Shown: piece after piece, positions 14,826-23,698 of the stretch
How the letters are laid out: each line of letters begins with the position of its first letter
Numbering within the stretch: position 1 is the stretch's first letter
Assembly: GCA_001464165.1 (NCBI GenBank)
Contig: LNEX01000274.1
Span: 1-31,819, forward strand
Direction of reading: 5' to 3'
DNA length: 31,819 bases
Origin: a bacterium Ga0077546
GTDB taxonomy: Bacteria > Cyanobacteriota > Vampirovibrionia > Obscuribacterales > Obscuribacteraceae
Made by a program: the position numbers and the translations under genes
Notes under the pieces: model-generated
What the model was told of the DNA's origin: nothing
Database searches by the model: none
What the model saw: the letters and a program-made list of their open reading frames with translations, nothing else

Positions 14826-16580
14826 TTGGAAACAGCTACCACCTCTTCTACTTCGTCCACTTCATCTAGCAGCGCTCAACCGTCTGATATTGACCTGGCG
14901 AACAATGCCAAGCTGCGGCCCATAACCGAAGTTGCTCTAGACCTCGGCCTTGGCGCTGATGACATTGAGCTCTATGGTAGATATAAGGCCAAGATTGCCT
15001 ACGAAGCCATTGAGCGCATCTTGTCTGACAAGAGTAAAGTGCGAGGCAAGTTGATATTGGTGTCGGCCATTACTCCGACGAAGGCCGGAGAAGGTAAGAC
15101 TACAACGTCTGTTGGCTTGGCTCAGGCCCTGCGCAAGCGTGGTAAAGGCCGAGGTCTAAAAGGTGGGTTCAAGGTCTCTGTGGCATTGCGTGAGCCATCT
15201 ATGGGGCCGGTCTTTGGTCAAAAGGGAGGCGGCACTGGTGGTGGATATTCGCAGCTGATGCCCATGGATGACATCAATTTGCATTTCAATGGTGATTTGC
15301 ATGCCATTGGTGCTGCCAATAATCTCCTTGCCGCTTTGATTGACAATCATATTCACTTCGGCAATGCTCTCGGCATCGATCAGCGCGCCATAACTTTTAG
15401 ACGGGCTATGGATATGAACGACCGCAGCTTGCGCAATCTAGTGCAAGGCTTAGGTGGAAAGGCCAACGGCATAGTTCGCGAAACTGGCTTTGATATTACT
15501 GCTGCATCAGAAGTGATGGCCACGCTTTGTCTGGCCGATTCAATGTCTAATTTGCGGGAGCGCCTTGGCAATATAGTGGTTGCTAAATCTACTGCTGCTG
15601 CTCCTGTGACAGCTAAACAAGTCGATGCTGCTGCTGCTATGGCAATTATTTTGAAAGATGCCATTAAGCCTAACCTGGTGCAAACCCTTGATGGCACTCC
15701 CGCCTTTGTGCATGGTGGACCATTTGCCAATATTGCCCATGGCACTTCTAGCGTGCTCTCTGGTTTGCTGGCTCTTTATACAAGTGATTATGTGGTGACC
15801 GAAGCGGGCTTCGGTGCTGATTTAGGTCTAGAGAAATTCTGCGATATCGTTGCCAATTTGCGCCCTGAGTTGGCACCAGATGCAGTGGTGCTTGTCGCTA
15901 CGGTGAAAGCGCTTAAGTTGCATGGTGGTGTTGCAGAATCTGATTTATCTAATTCAGACCTGGCTGCCATTGAGCGGGGCTTGTGCAATTTAGAGCGCCA
16001 TGTGGCTAATGTGCAAAAGTTTGGTGTGCCCGCTATTGTTTGCGTCAATAAGTTTGCTGGTGATAGTGAAGAGGAGTTAGCTCATTTGCTCGCTCTTTGT
16101 AAAGCAAAGGGAATAAATGCAATCGTTGCCGATGTTTGGGCCAAAGGCGCAGACGGCGCTCTTGAGCTAGCTGATTTGGTTATGGCTCAGACTGCTAAGC
16201 CCAGTAAGTTTGCCCCACTGTACAAACTGGATGCACCGATTAAAGAGAAGCTCGCCACTGTTGCTTCAACTATTTATGGTGCTGCCAGTGTTGAGTATTC
16301 CAATGAAGCTTTGAAAGAATTGAAATGGCTTGATAAAAACGGCTACGGCAATTTACCTGTGTGCGTAGCGAAGACGCAATATTCATTCAGTGACGACCCA
16401 TCGCTTCTTGGTGCACCATCTGGCTTCAAACTCAATATTCGCCAGCTTAGATTGTCTGCTGGTGCTGGTTTTGTTGTGGCCATCACCGGCGAAATCATGA
16501 CCATGCCGGGCTTGCCGAAGAAGCCTGCATCGGTGGTGATGGAGCTGCGTGATGATGGCAAAATTGCGCGCTTTTATTAG
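14826..16580 (+). CDS. fhs: Formate-tetrahydrofolate ligase
   Basis: 584 residues. It condenses formate, THF and ATP into 10-formyl-THF, the one-carbon donor for purine synthesis. Motifs: P-loop TPTKAGEGKTTT (83-94), REPSMGPVFGQKGGGTGGGY, HFNGDLHAIGAANNLLAALI, MDMNDRSLRNLV, VVLVATVKALKLHGG and the C-terminal ITGEIMTMPGLPKKP. The start is TTG at 14826; no ATG occurs before the conserved core. About 20 Thr/Ser-rich residues precede the usual N-terminus (PSDIDLANNAKLRPITEVA). The ribosome binding site is weak. It is followed after 17 nt by an unknown gene. The converging purine operon encodes PurN and PurH, the two users of its product. Confidence 0.97.
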   Translation: METATTSSTSSTSSSSAQPSDIDLANNAKLRPITEVALDLGLGADDIELYGRYKAKIAYEAIERILSDKSKVRGKLILVSAITPTKAGEGKTTTSVGLAQALRKRGKGRGLKGGFKVSVALREPSMGPVFGQKGGGTGGGYSQLMPMDDINLHFNGDLHAIGAANNLLAALIDNHIHFGNALGIDQRAITFRRAMDMNDRSLRNLVQGLGGKANGIVRETGFDITAASEVMATLCLADSMSNLRERLGNIVVAKSTAAAPVTAKQVDAAAAMAIILKDAIKPNLVQTLDGTPAFVHGGPFANIAHGTSSVLSGLLALYTSDYVVTEAGFGADLGLEKFCDIVANLRPELAPDAVVLVATVKALKLHGGVAESDLSNSDLAAIERGLCNLERHVANVQKFGVPAIVCVNKFAGDSEEELAHLLALCKAKGINAIVADVWAKGADGALELADLVMAQTAKPSKFAPLYKLDAPIKEKLATVASTIYGAASVEYSNEALKELKWLDKNGYGNLPVCVAKTQYSFSDDPSLLGAPSGFKLNIRQLRLSAGAGFVVAITGEIMTMPGLPKKPASVVMELRDDGKIARFY

Positions 16581-16597
16581 TGTCTTAAGGTCTTTAA

Positions 16598-19063
16598 ATG
16601 GTAGATCCTAGCCCTTATCGCAAGAAGATTGAAGTTAATGCTGATTACGTGACTGCTCAGCTTAGTAGTGCTATTAGTGCTGTCGCCAAACAGCAAGCTG
16701 GCCAGAATCAAGATGCTTTAGGGCACGATGCTAGTGCCAACAAGCGAGCACAAGTCAAATTGGCCAAGTGGTTGCGGGTGGTGAGCGGCATGCTAACTGG
16801 GCAGCTGCATATTGGCAGTCGTTTGCCTGTCAGTGAGGTTCCTGCTTGGGCTACTTTAGAAGTAGCCCAAGGTGGTTTTGCTACTGGTCGACTCTTGGCA
16901 GAGGGAGAAGTTCAAGAGCATGAACGCCAGCTTGCTACGCGATTAGATATCGCTGATGGTATTTCTCTTCGCGCAGCTTTAAATGCCTATTTTCTCAGCC
17001 CTCAAGGGTTATCTGAATTGAAAGAAATGCTTGCTAGCAAGAGCTATCGTATCGATGTGCCAGAAGAAAGTGCCTTGCTCGTGGTGGCATACTTACTTGA
17101 TAGCGGCAATGTTGAATTAGCCAAACAGATTTTAGAAGAGATTGCACCGTTCTTTTCGCGCTTGCGTTTCTACCCAGTGTTTCGTTGCGACTCGTCCCAT
17201 TACAGTCTATCATCGCAGTTTGTAGAATCAGCATCTCCTATTAGATCGGAATCTGCTATTGAATCGGGCTATTCTGGCTGTCTTGTTCATCTCCAAAGTG
17301 TTGCCAAAACCCGAGCAGACTTTGGCGGTATTCGAAGCAGCATGCAGCTAGAGCGTCAAAGGGAAGCGCTATCTCTTTGGCTGCCACTTTACGATCGAGT
17401 TGTCTTGCTGTTTGCTCAAACTCGATTAGATGGTTGGCCCTGTCAACATTACCCTGATGGCTGGAGTGGGCTAGCATCAGATTTGCTTAAAGAGATTAAA
17501 GTGGCAATGGCACATAAGACCCTTTGCCAGCGAAGTTTTGATGGCAAGAGCAATGCCTCTCGCCTCTTCAAGTATCTCGATATTTGTGTGCGCGATAGGG
17601 CCTCGCTAAGCGGACGTGACGTTGGTATGATTCGGGCAATTTTGCAGCAAATTGAGAATGCTCGTGGACTTCCCGATGTCGAGAAAAACTTGAAATTGAG
17701 AGCTGAGCAGAGAGCCGTTGCCGCGCAGCCAAGTGCTTTTCAGTTGGCACAAGTCGTAGGCGCCAGATTGCAGGCAAAGCTTGAGGTGGAAGCTCTATCT
17801 TCTCTGGACGAAATAATTTATCCAGTCACTGCTGCTGAGAGTGAAAAGTTTCAGCTATCTCTTCTTGCTCAGCTGCCTTGTCTTCCACAGCTACCTGCTG
17901 GCTGGCCTCTGCCTGCGGCATTTACGACCAAATTATTGCGCTCGGTTGAAATGCCCTTATCTGAGCTTGTGCAGAGGAAGATTGTTTCTTCAGCAGAACA
18001 ATTGGCTCCTGTTGTCGCTACAGTAAGTGCTCAGCTGCAGGCCCGCGCCTTTGCTGACCCGGCATTGCAAGCTCTTTATGCTGCCACTTATGCTTCTTTT
18101 CGTCGGCGTCGCTCTTTGCTGCTGTTGCATCTTGCTAAGCAAGTACAGTTGCAAGAGTTGCCTTGGGTTCGCGTTCTAGATCATTACAAAGAAGATGATG
18201 TTGTCAAAGCTCTTGCTCGTGAAACTTTGACCCAGGTGTGTGCCATTACCTTTAAGAATTTTCCCCAGCAAATCTTGCCCAACAAAATGCTTCAAGAGAT
18301 TCGTTTTCTGGCTAAATGTGCTGGTTTACAAATACCAATTGTAGAAGAGTTAGCCGCCGATATCTTTATGGGTGAATTCAGTCCCAAATATAGTAAGGCC
18401 GCAGTTGTCACCACTGACTATTTGCGTGGCACCATATATGAACGCTATTATTCGTTGAGTGAATTTTCTGCAAGTGATGTGTCTAACAATGAATTATCTG
18501 GCAGGAACTTATCTGCTAGTGAAACTTCTAAGGGTGAAGACTTTGCCAAGTTTTGTCAGCGCAGGGCTCTAGCTGGTCAAGGTGGTGCTGCGCCATCTGA
18601 ATATTCTGTGGCTGCTAATGGCATGGTTATCGAGCAAGAACAGATTTTCACCAGTCATAATTTGGCCGCTCTCTTCCGCGAACTTCGGCTTGAACAAATA
18701 TTGGCTTCTGACCTGGAAGAGATGATTAGAGCTTGTTTCATTTATATTTGTCGCACTCTGCAATTGCCGTTCAGCTATTGGAATGCTCAACTAAGAGATC
18801 TTAAAAATGCTGCTTATGCCTGGCGTCAGATGATCTTTTTCCTTTCAGTATTGGATAGCAAATATCAAAATCAAGACATGTTTGATTGGATGGATGAATA
18901 TCTCAACAAGCAAAAACCTGATTTTGTCAAACGATTTACTCCTGCTCTCAAGGCCTTAAGGCAAGCTCAAACCGAGTCTATTGACCCTAGTCAGCGCTTC
19001 TTAGGCTGGACGACAAAAAGGCATTGGTTGGCTCAGAGACTGACTGTTTACGGAGCGGCGTAA
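16598..19063 (+). CDS. Unknown 821-residue protein linked to fhs
   Basis: Starts at ATG 16598, 17 nt after the fhs stop, with AAGG upstream; probably co-transcribed and perhaps translationally coupled. The protein is large, soluble-looking and mostly helical, rich in Leu, Ala, Gln, Ser and Arg. It has no signal peptide or membrane segment and no nucleotide-binding or metal-binding motif that I can see. A polar, Ser/Asn/Gly-rich stretch at about 620-675 separates a long N-terminal helical part from a C-terminal domain with aromatic and charged patterns such as LQLPFSYWNAQLRDLKN and RFLGWTTKRHWLAQRL. The segment ADIFMGEFSPKYSKAA followed by RGTIYERYY looks conserved-motif-like. I do not recognise a family. 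Context suggests a link to one-carbon metabolism, but that is inference. Confidence 0.85.
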   Translation: MVDPSPYRKKIEVNADYVTAQLSSAISAVAKQQAGQNQDALGHDASANKRAQVKLAKWLRVVSGMLTGQLHIGSRLPVSEVPAWATLEVAQGGFATGRLLAEGEVQEHERQLATRLDIADGISLRAALNAYFLSPQGLSELKEMLASKSYRIDVPEESALLVVAYLLDSGNVELAKQILEEIAPFFSRLRFYPVFRCDSSHYSLSSQFVESASPIRSESAIESGYSGCLVHLQSVAKTRADFGGIRSSMQLERQREALSLWLPLYDRVVLLFAQTRLDGWPCQHYPDGWSGLASDLLKEIKVAMAHKTLCQRSFDGKSNASRLFKYLDICVRDRASLSGRDVGMIRAILQQIENARGLPDVEKNLKLRAEQRAVAAQPSAFQLAQVVGARLQAKLEVEALSSLDEIIYPVTAAESEKFQLSLLAQLPCLPQLPAGWPLPAAFTTKLLRSVEMPLSELVQRKIVSSAEQLAPVVATVSAQLQARAFADPALQALYAATYASFRRRRSLLLLHLAKQVQLQELPWVRVLDHYKEDDVVKALARETLTQVCAITFKNFPQQILPNKMLQEIRFLAKCAGLQIPIVEELAADIFMGEFSPKYSKAAVVTTDYLRGTIYERYYSLSEFSASDVSNNELSGRNLSASETSKGEDFAKFCQRRALAGQGGAAPSEYSVAANGMVIEQEQIFTSHNLAALFRELRLEQILASDLEEMIRACFIYICRTLQLPFSYWNAQLRDLKNAAYAWRQMIFFLSVLDSKYQNQDMFDWMDEYLNKQKPDFVKRFTPALKALRQAQTESIDPSQRFLGWTTKRHWLAQRLTVYGAA

Positions 19064-19093
19064 ACCATCTAGGAGACCGTATTGCGCTTTTCA

Positions 19094-19129
19094 AAAAGGG
19101 AAGATTTTTTGAAAAAAATCTTCCCTTTT
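19094..19129. terminator. Bidirectional terminator between fhs unit and purine operon
   Basis: AAAAGGGAAGAT (19094-19105) pairs with ATCTTCCCTTTT (19118-19129). Additional T/A pairs inside extend the helix to about 16 bp around a TGAA-type loop. The outer A and T runs give a U-tail in either direction. It sits between convergent genes and can serve both. Confidence 0.85.
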
Positions 19130-19166
19130 CAGAAAACTATTTATGGCATAGATACCGACAGCAAAT

Positions 19167-20153
19167 TTAGTGTTTATCTCCTTTCAAATGCTTATCAAAA
19201 AATTTGCGGGCAGTTTCAATATTCTTACCGTGTTCAATATTGTGGCCTTCATGTGGCAGGCGAATGTAAGTAGTATCGACCCCGGCTTTCTGCAAGGCTG
19301 CCACTAGATCGTCGCTTTGTTCGATGGGCACAACTTTATCGTCTTCACCATGCATAACTAAGAACGGTGGGTCGCCAGGAGAGACGTAGGTGTCGGGGCT
19401 AGCCTCAAGAGCGCGGGCTTTTTGACTGGCAGCAGTGCCACCTAAGAGCATAGATAGAGCGGAAGTGGGACTAACAGTATCCCATTGCATTTTAGGATAT
19501 TGCTTGGTGCCTAGGTCATATAAATTGGCTGGTCCTGAAAAATCGCAGACAGCTTGCACGTCGCGAGAAATTGATTTGTCGCCCCCGATATCGAGAGCTG
19601 GACTATTGGCTGAGGCTCCCATAAGGGCCACAAGATGACCTCCGGCAGAACTTCCCCAGAGGCCAATGTGGTTGGCATCGATGTGTAGTTTGTCAGCGTT
19701 ACCTTTGAAGTAGCGCAAGGCAGCATTGAGGTCTTCTATTTGAGAAGAAAAAATTCCTTCCTGAGCCAGACGATAATAGACTATGGCTACGCCGTAGCCT
19801 TTTCTCACAAAGTTCGGAACCCAACGAGGAATTGAGTTTGGCCTGGTGGTCCAGCCGCCACCATGGACGTAAATAATTAGAGGAAAGCTTTTTTCTGCTT
19901 TTGCTTTGGGTGTGTAGAGGCAGAAGAGGTGGGCTCGATCATCAGCGCTTGGAAGGCCAGGCATGTAGCTAACATTCTCTAGTTTTTCGATATCGTCGCT
20001 CAAGCTCTTTCTGCTTCTTGTCTCTTTTGTATTTTTTGTACTCTCTTCATCGCTCTTCGCTTCGGCTGTGGGAGCCATGAAGAAACTGGAAGTAGCAAGG
20101 GCCAAAAAGGCCGCAAGAATTGCACCGTATTTTTTGCTACTTCCAGATTTCAT
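19167..20153 (-). CDS. Exported alpha/beta hydrolase (esterase/lipase, BD-FAE-like)
   Basis: 328 residues from the ATG at 20153, chosen because AAAGGGGA (20161-20168) lies 7 nt upstream and because the N-terminus then reads as a signal peptide (KKYGAILAAFLALATSSFF...AEA, 1-32). The longer frame would overlap purH. An alpha/beta hydrolase fold is shown by the oxyanion motif HGGGW (97-101), nucleophile motif GSSAGG (Ser169), Asp272 in HGEDDKVVP and His304 in HEGHNIEHG, so the catalytic triad is complete. Such enzymes hydrolyse carboxyl esters; the substrate is unknown. It starts 13 nt after purH and ends the purine operon, an odd place for an exported esterase, so it may just be a read-through neighbour. 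Confidence 0.9.
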   Translation of the reverse strand: MKSGSSKKYGAILAAFLALATSSFFMAPTAEAKSDEESTKNTKETRSRKSLSDDIEKLENVSYMPGLPSADDRAHLFCLYTPKAKAEKSFPLIIYVHGGGWTTRPNSIPRWVPNFVRKGYGVAIVYYRLAQEGIFSSQIEDLNAALRYFKGNADKLHIDANHIGLWGSSAGGHLVALMGASANSPALDIGGDKSISRDVQAVCDFSGPANLYDLGTKQYPKMQWDTVSPTSALSMLLGGTAASQKARALEASPDTYVSPGDPPFLVMHGEDDKVVPIEQSDDLVAALQKAGVDTTYIRLPHEGHNIEHGKNIETARKFFDKHLKGDKH

Positions 20154-20166
20154 TTGATTGTCCCCT

Positions 20167-21789
20167 TTAGTGTTTGAAGCAGCGCTGGCCGGTGAAGACC
20201 ATGGCAATACCTGCTTTATTGCAGGCAGCTATCACGTCGGCGTCTTTGATGCTGCCACCAGGCTGAATGATTACTGCAATTCCAGCTTCAGCTGCCGCTT
20301 CAATATTATCTGTGGCTGGTAAGAAGGCTTCGCTGGCCATAACCGCACCCTTTGATTTCTCTCCGGCTTGCCTTAGGGCAATTCCGGTGCTAGCAATGCG
20401 GCTAGTTTGACCGATACCGAACCCAAGCGAGAGGCCATCTTTAGCGACGAATATGGCGTTTGAAGTGAGGTGTTTCACTACTGACCAAGTGAAGGCAATG
20501 TCTTTCTGCAATGCAGGGTCTGGTTTCTTCTCGGTGACGCAAGTAAAAGTATTAGCTTCAACAGGAGCATCTTGATCTACCTCTAAGAGGAAGCCGTAAT
20601 CTGAAAGATGCTTCAGTTTGTAGTCGCGTTTTTTTGCCAGTTTGGTATCAACTGTGCTTTTGAGAACGCGAACGTTTTTCTTTTTCTTGAATACTTCAAG
20701 AGCAGCCTCATCAAATTCAGGTGCAAGAACGATTTCGACAAAGTTGCGGGTAATGCGCTCAGCTAAGGTCGCGTCGACTTTGCCGGTGAAGCCATAGACT
20801 CCGCCGAAAGCTGACATTGGGTCACATTCGTAGGCAAGCTCATAGGCATCGGCTAGTGTTTTGGCTTGAGCTACGCCGCAGGGGTTGTTGTGCTTGATCA
20901 CAACCACTGCTGGTGCCACTAGTTCGCGCAAGATTTTGACCAGAGCGTAAGTGTCGGTGATGTTATTAGAAGACATTTCTTTGCCTTGCAATTGCTCAAA
21001 AGGCGGAAATGCGGAAAGCTCAGGACTTAAGCCCGGTACTGAAATTGCACTTTCAAGCTGATACCAGGCTGCTGCCTGGTGTGGGTTCTCACCGTAGCGC
21101 AAAGTTTCTTGGCGCTTCAGGCTGATGGTGAGCTTGTCTGCAAAATCGGGCACGGCAGCTTCTTTGGTTGTGCTGTCATAGGTTGTCTCTGCGCTTGAAG
21201 CGTGGTCTTGAACAAGGTTGCCTAGATAGCTAGAGATGCTCTGGTCGTAGCTCGCTGTGCGGGCGAAAGCTTGGTAGGCTAATTTTCTGCGGAAGGCTAG
21301 GGGAATCTCGCCCTTGTTAGCGTCCATTGCTTCGATGACGCTGTCGTACTGGCTTGGTTCGTTTATAACTGCTACCCGTTCGAAGTTCTTAGCCGCAGCT
21401 CTGAGCAGGGCCACACCACCGACATCGATTTGTTCCACCATTGGTTGTTCGGCCAGGTTCTTCTTCAGTGCCTCTTCAAAGGCATAAAGGTTTACTACCA
21501 CTAAGTCGATCTCAGAAATTTCCATTTCAGCTAAGCAGCTTCGGTCTTCGGTAATTGGTCTAGCGAGAATGCCAGCAAATACTTTAGGGTGCAATGTTTT
21601 GACACGACCTGAGAGAATTTCCGGAAAGCCTGTCAACTCTTCAACCTTGGTGCATTTGAAGCCTTTTTCTTCTAGATATTTGGCAGTGCTGGTGGTGCCG
21701 ATTAAGCGCAAAGTATCGAAGCGCTCGAGGCGGGTGAGGAAGTTGTCTAGGCCGGTTTTGTCGGTGACGCTGACTAGTACGGTTTTCAT
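20167..21789 (-). CDS. purH: Bifunctional AICAR formyltransferase / IMP cyclohydrolase
   Basis: 540 residues. It performs the last two steps to IMP: formylation of AICAR with 10-formyl-THF, then ring closure. The N-terminal IMP cyclohydrolase (MGS-like) domain shows VSVTDKTGLDNF, GTTSTAKYL, LSGRVKTLHPKVFAGILAR and IDLVVVNLYAFEE. The AICAR transformylase domain shows LRYGENPHQAAAWY, VVIKHNNPCGVA, CDPMSAFGGVYGF, GFGIGQTSRI and the C-terminal FTGQRCFKH. The usual LSYNN-type motif reads MSSNNITDTYAL. AAGGA lies 11 nt before the ATG. It is 47 nt downstream of purM, the widest gap in the operon. Confidence 0.97.
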   Translation of the reverse strand: MKTVLVSVTDKTGLDNFLTRLERFDTLRLIGTTSTAKYLEEKGFKCTKVEELTGFPEILSGRVKTLHPKVFAGILARPITEDRSCLAEMEISEIDLVVVNLYAFEEALKKNLAEQPMVEQIDVGGVALLRAAAKNFERVAVINEPSQYDSVIEAMDANKGEIPLAFRRKLAYQAFARTASYDQSISSYLGNLVQDHASSAETTYDSTTKEAAVPDFADKLTISLKRQETLRYGENPHQAAAWYQLESAISVPGLSPELSAFPPFEQLQGKEMSSNNITDTYALVKILRELVAPAVVVIKHNNPCGVAQAKTLADAYELAYECDPMSAFGGVYGFTGKVDATLAERITRNFVEIVLAPEFDEAALEVFKKKKNVRVLKSTVDTKLAKKRDYKLKHLSDYGFLLEVDQDAPVEANTFTCVTEKKPDPALQKDIAFTWSVVKHLTSNAIFVAKDGLSLGFGIGQTSRIASTGIALRQAGEKSKGAVMASEAFLPATDNIEAAAEAGIAVIIQPGGSIKDADVIAACNKAGIAMVFTGQRCFKH

Positions 21790-21836
21790 TGGTCGTTAAT
21801 TTCCTTGCTTAGCTTTTAAGTGGTAAATCAGAAGTG

Positions 21837-22850
21837 TTAAATGTGAATTGCTAAATTCGAATCGTTTAGATTCGATATAGTAATTTTCTTGGCACGTTCT
21901 GTAACGTGTCCTACTGCCTGCGCTTTCATTTTATGCTTTTCAAATATTTCAATAATTGACTCTAGACTGCCGCCTTTATCGTCCACAATCAAAGCCAGAC
22001 CCATTCCCATGTTGAAGGTTTTGTACATTTCTTCTTCATTGACATGTTCGCCAATGGCCTTGAGTATGGTTGGCACTTCTAAAGCATTGTCGATGACGAA
22101 GCCGACTTCGTTATTCAGTCTTAATAAGTTAGTCCAGCCGCCACCAGTGATGTGAGCTATGCCTTTGACACTGCCTCGGTGCTTCTCTAAAACTTCCATC
22201 ACGGCTTTGACATAGAGCAATGTTGGCGTGAGCAGGGCGTGGTAAGTGTCGTCATTGTCTGGCAACACTTTTCTAGCTAAAGACAGGCCGTTTGAGTGAA
22301 TGCCACTTGAAGCCACGCCAATTAGTGTCTGCCCTGGGGCAATCTCTGCTCCTGTAAGCAAGTCTTCTTTGCGCACTTGACCAACGGCAAATCCGGCTAG
22401 GTCGAAGTGACCGTGCTCGTAGACCCCTGGCATTTCAGCGGTTTCACCGCCCACCAAGAGCATACCTGTTTGGTCACAGCCAGCCACTATACCGGCCATG
22501 ATGGCGTCAGCACTATCGTCAAGTTTTCCTACGGCAAAGTAATCAAGAAAAATATTTGGTGTAGCACCAACACAAATTAAGTCGTTAGCGCACATGGCCA
22601 CTAAATCTATGCCGATGGTGTCAAACTTTTTCAGCTTGTGGGCCACTAGTAATTTTGTGCCAACACCATCAGTAGTGACTGCGATGCCATTGCCACTGTA
22701 GCTTGGATAAACAGCTGCATATCCACCAGCTGCCTGCCACATGGCCTCGTGTTCTTTTCGCCGGGCTAGCTTCTTCAGGCGGTCGACAAAGCGATCGGCT
22801 TTGTCGATATCGACTCCTGCAGCTGCATAGGTTTGTTTTTCGGGAGCCAT
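21837..22850 (-). CDS. purM: Phosphoribosylformylglycinamidine cyclo-ligase (AIR synthetase)
   Basis: 337 residues, normal for PurM (about 345). It closes FGAM to AIR with ATP. Motifs: YAAAGVDIDKADRFVDRLK at the N-terminus, VTTDGVGTKLLVA, IGIDLVAMCANDLICVGATP, LLVGGETAEMPGVY, ASSGIHSNGLSLAR, HITGGGWTNLLRL and FNMGMGLALIV. It is placed 14 nt after purQ. The ribosome binding site is weak. The product acts directly after the PurL/PurQ pair encoded just upstream. Confidence 0.97.
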   Translation of the reverse strand: MAPEKQTYAAAGVDIDKADRFVDRLKKLARRKEHEAMWQAAGGYAAVYPSYSGNGIAVTTDGVGTKLLVAHKLKKFDTIGIDLVAMCANDLICVGATPNIFLDYFAVGKLDDSADAIMAGIVAGCDQTGMLLVGGETAEMPGVYEHGHFDLAGFAVGQVRKEDLLTGAEIAPGQTLIGVASSGIHSNGLSLARKVLPDNDDTYHALLTPTLLYVKAVMEVLEKHRGSVKGIAHITGGGWTNLLRLNNEVGFVIDNALEVPTILKAIGEHVNEEEMYKTFNMGMGLALIVDDKGGSLESIIEIFEKHKMKAQAVGHVTERAKKITISNLNDSNLAIHI

Positions 22851-22864
22851 TTAATTTCAATTTC

Positions 22865-23698
22865 CTAACTTAGTGAGGCGTGAGCATTTTTTAGGATGGT
22901 CAATCCATCAGGCGGGTTTTCAAATGGGGTATTTTTAAGCGAATCAGAGGAGCTGTTCTGGCGGTCTTTTATAGATTCGGAAGCGCCAGAATGGCGCTTC
23001 CAAGATTGAAATGCCGGATGTTGAGAGTGGCGAATGTAGGCCTCGGGGTGAGGCATTAGGCCCAGTACATTGCCTTTGCCATTGGTAAGAGCTGCAATTC
23101 TTTCGAAACTACCATTCACATCTTCATTGTAGTTAAGGGCGGCCCGCTCTTTCACAACTACTATGTCTGAGTCTTTGGCGTCCGGTCTAACTTGAATGCG
23201 GCCCTCTCCGTGTCTTATGGGCAGACTGATTTTGCTAAGACCCGTAAAGAATGGGCTATTTGTGCTGGTGCCAGTAGCTGAGTTAACAGTCATCTCCACC
23301 CAGCGGTTGATAAATCTGCCGCCTGAATTGTGAGTGAGGCTAACGATACTTTCGCTTCCCTCTTCTGAATTTGGTAAGAGGCCAAGTTGCACTAGTGTCT
23401 GGAAGCCATTGCAGATGCCTAATACTAGACTGCCTTTCTCGATATACGAGTGTAAAACTTCAAGCATCCGGTGTCTAATTTTGACAGCTAATACTTTGCC
23501 GCTGGCAATTTCATCACCAAAAGAGAAGCCCCCGGGCAATGCTAAAAGTTCTGATTTCATCAGTTGCTTTGGCTTGGCCAAAAGTTCGCTGGTGTGGCTA
23601 ATTACAGCTTCAAAGCCTGCTTGCTCTAAGGCAAATGCTGTTTCGTTGCTACAGTTAATTCCGTCTCCGCTGAGTACAACAGCTCTGGGCCTGATCAT
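22865..23698 (-). CDS. purQ: FGAM synthase glutaminase subunit
   Basis: 277 residues, a class I glutamine amidotransferase that supplies ammonia to PurL. The nucleophile elbow is LGICNGFQTL (Cys96) and the partner residues are His217 and Glu219 in MPHPEAY. The oxyanion region is PGGFSFGDEI, and NSGGRFINRWV is typical of the PurQ/PurL-GAT family. The ATG overlaps the purL stop by 4 bp (ATGA), indicating translational coupling. A Ser/Asn-rich C-terminal tail of about 40 residues follows the core. This is the larger PurQ type that pairs with a long PurL, matching the neighbouring gene. Confidence 0.95.
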   Translation of the reverse strand: MIRPRAVVLSGDGINCSNETAFALEQAGFEAVISHTSELLAKPKQLMKSELLALPGGFSFGDEIASGKVLAVKIRHRMLEVLHSYIEKGSLVLGICNGFQTLVQLGLLPNSEEGSESIVSLTHNSGGRFINRWVEMTVNSATGTSTNSPFFTGLSKISLPIRHGEGRIQVRPDAKDSDIVVVKERAALNYNEDVNGSFERIAALTNGKGNVLGLMPHPEAYIRHSQHPAFQSWKRHSGASESIKDRQNSSSDSLKNTPFENPPDGLTILKNAHASLS

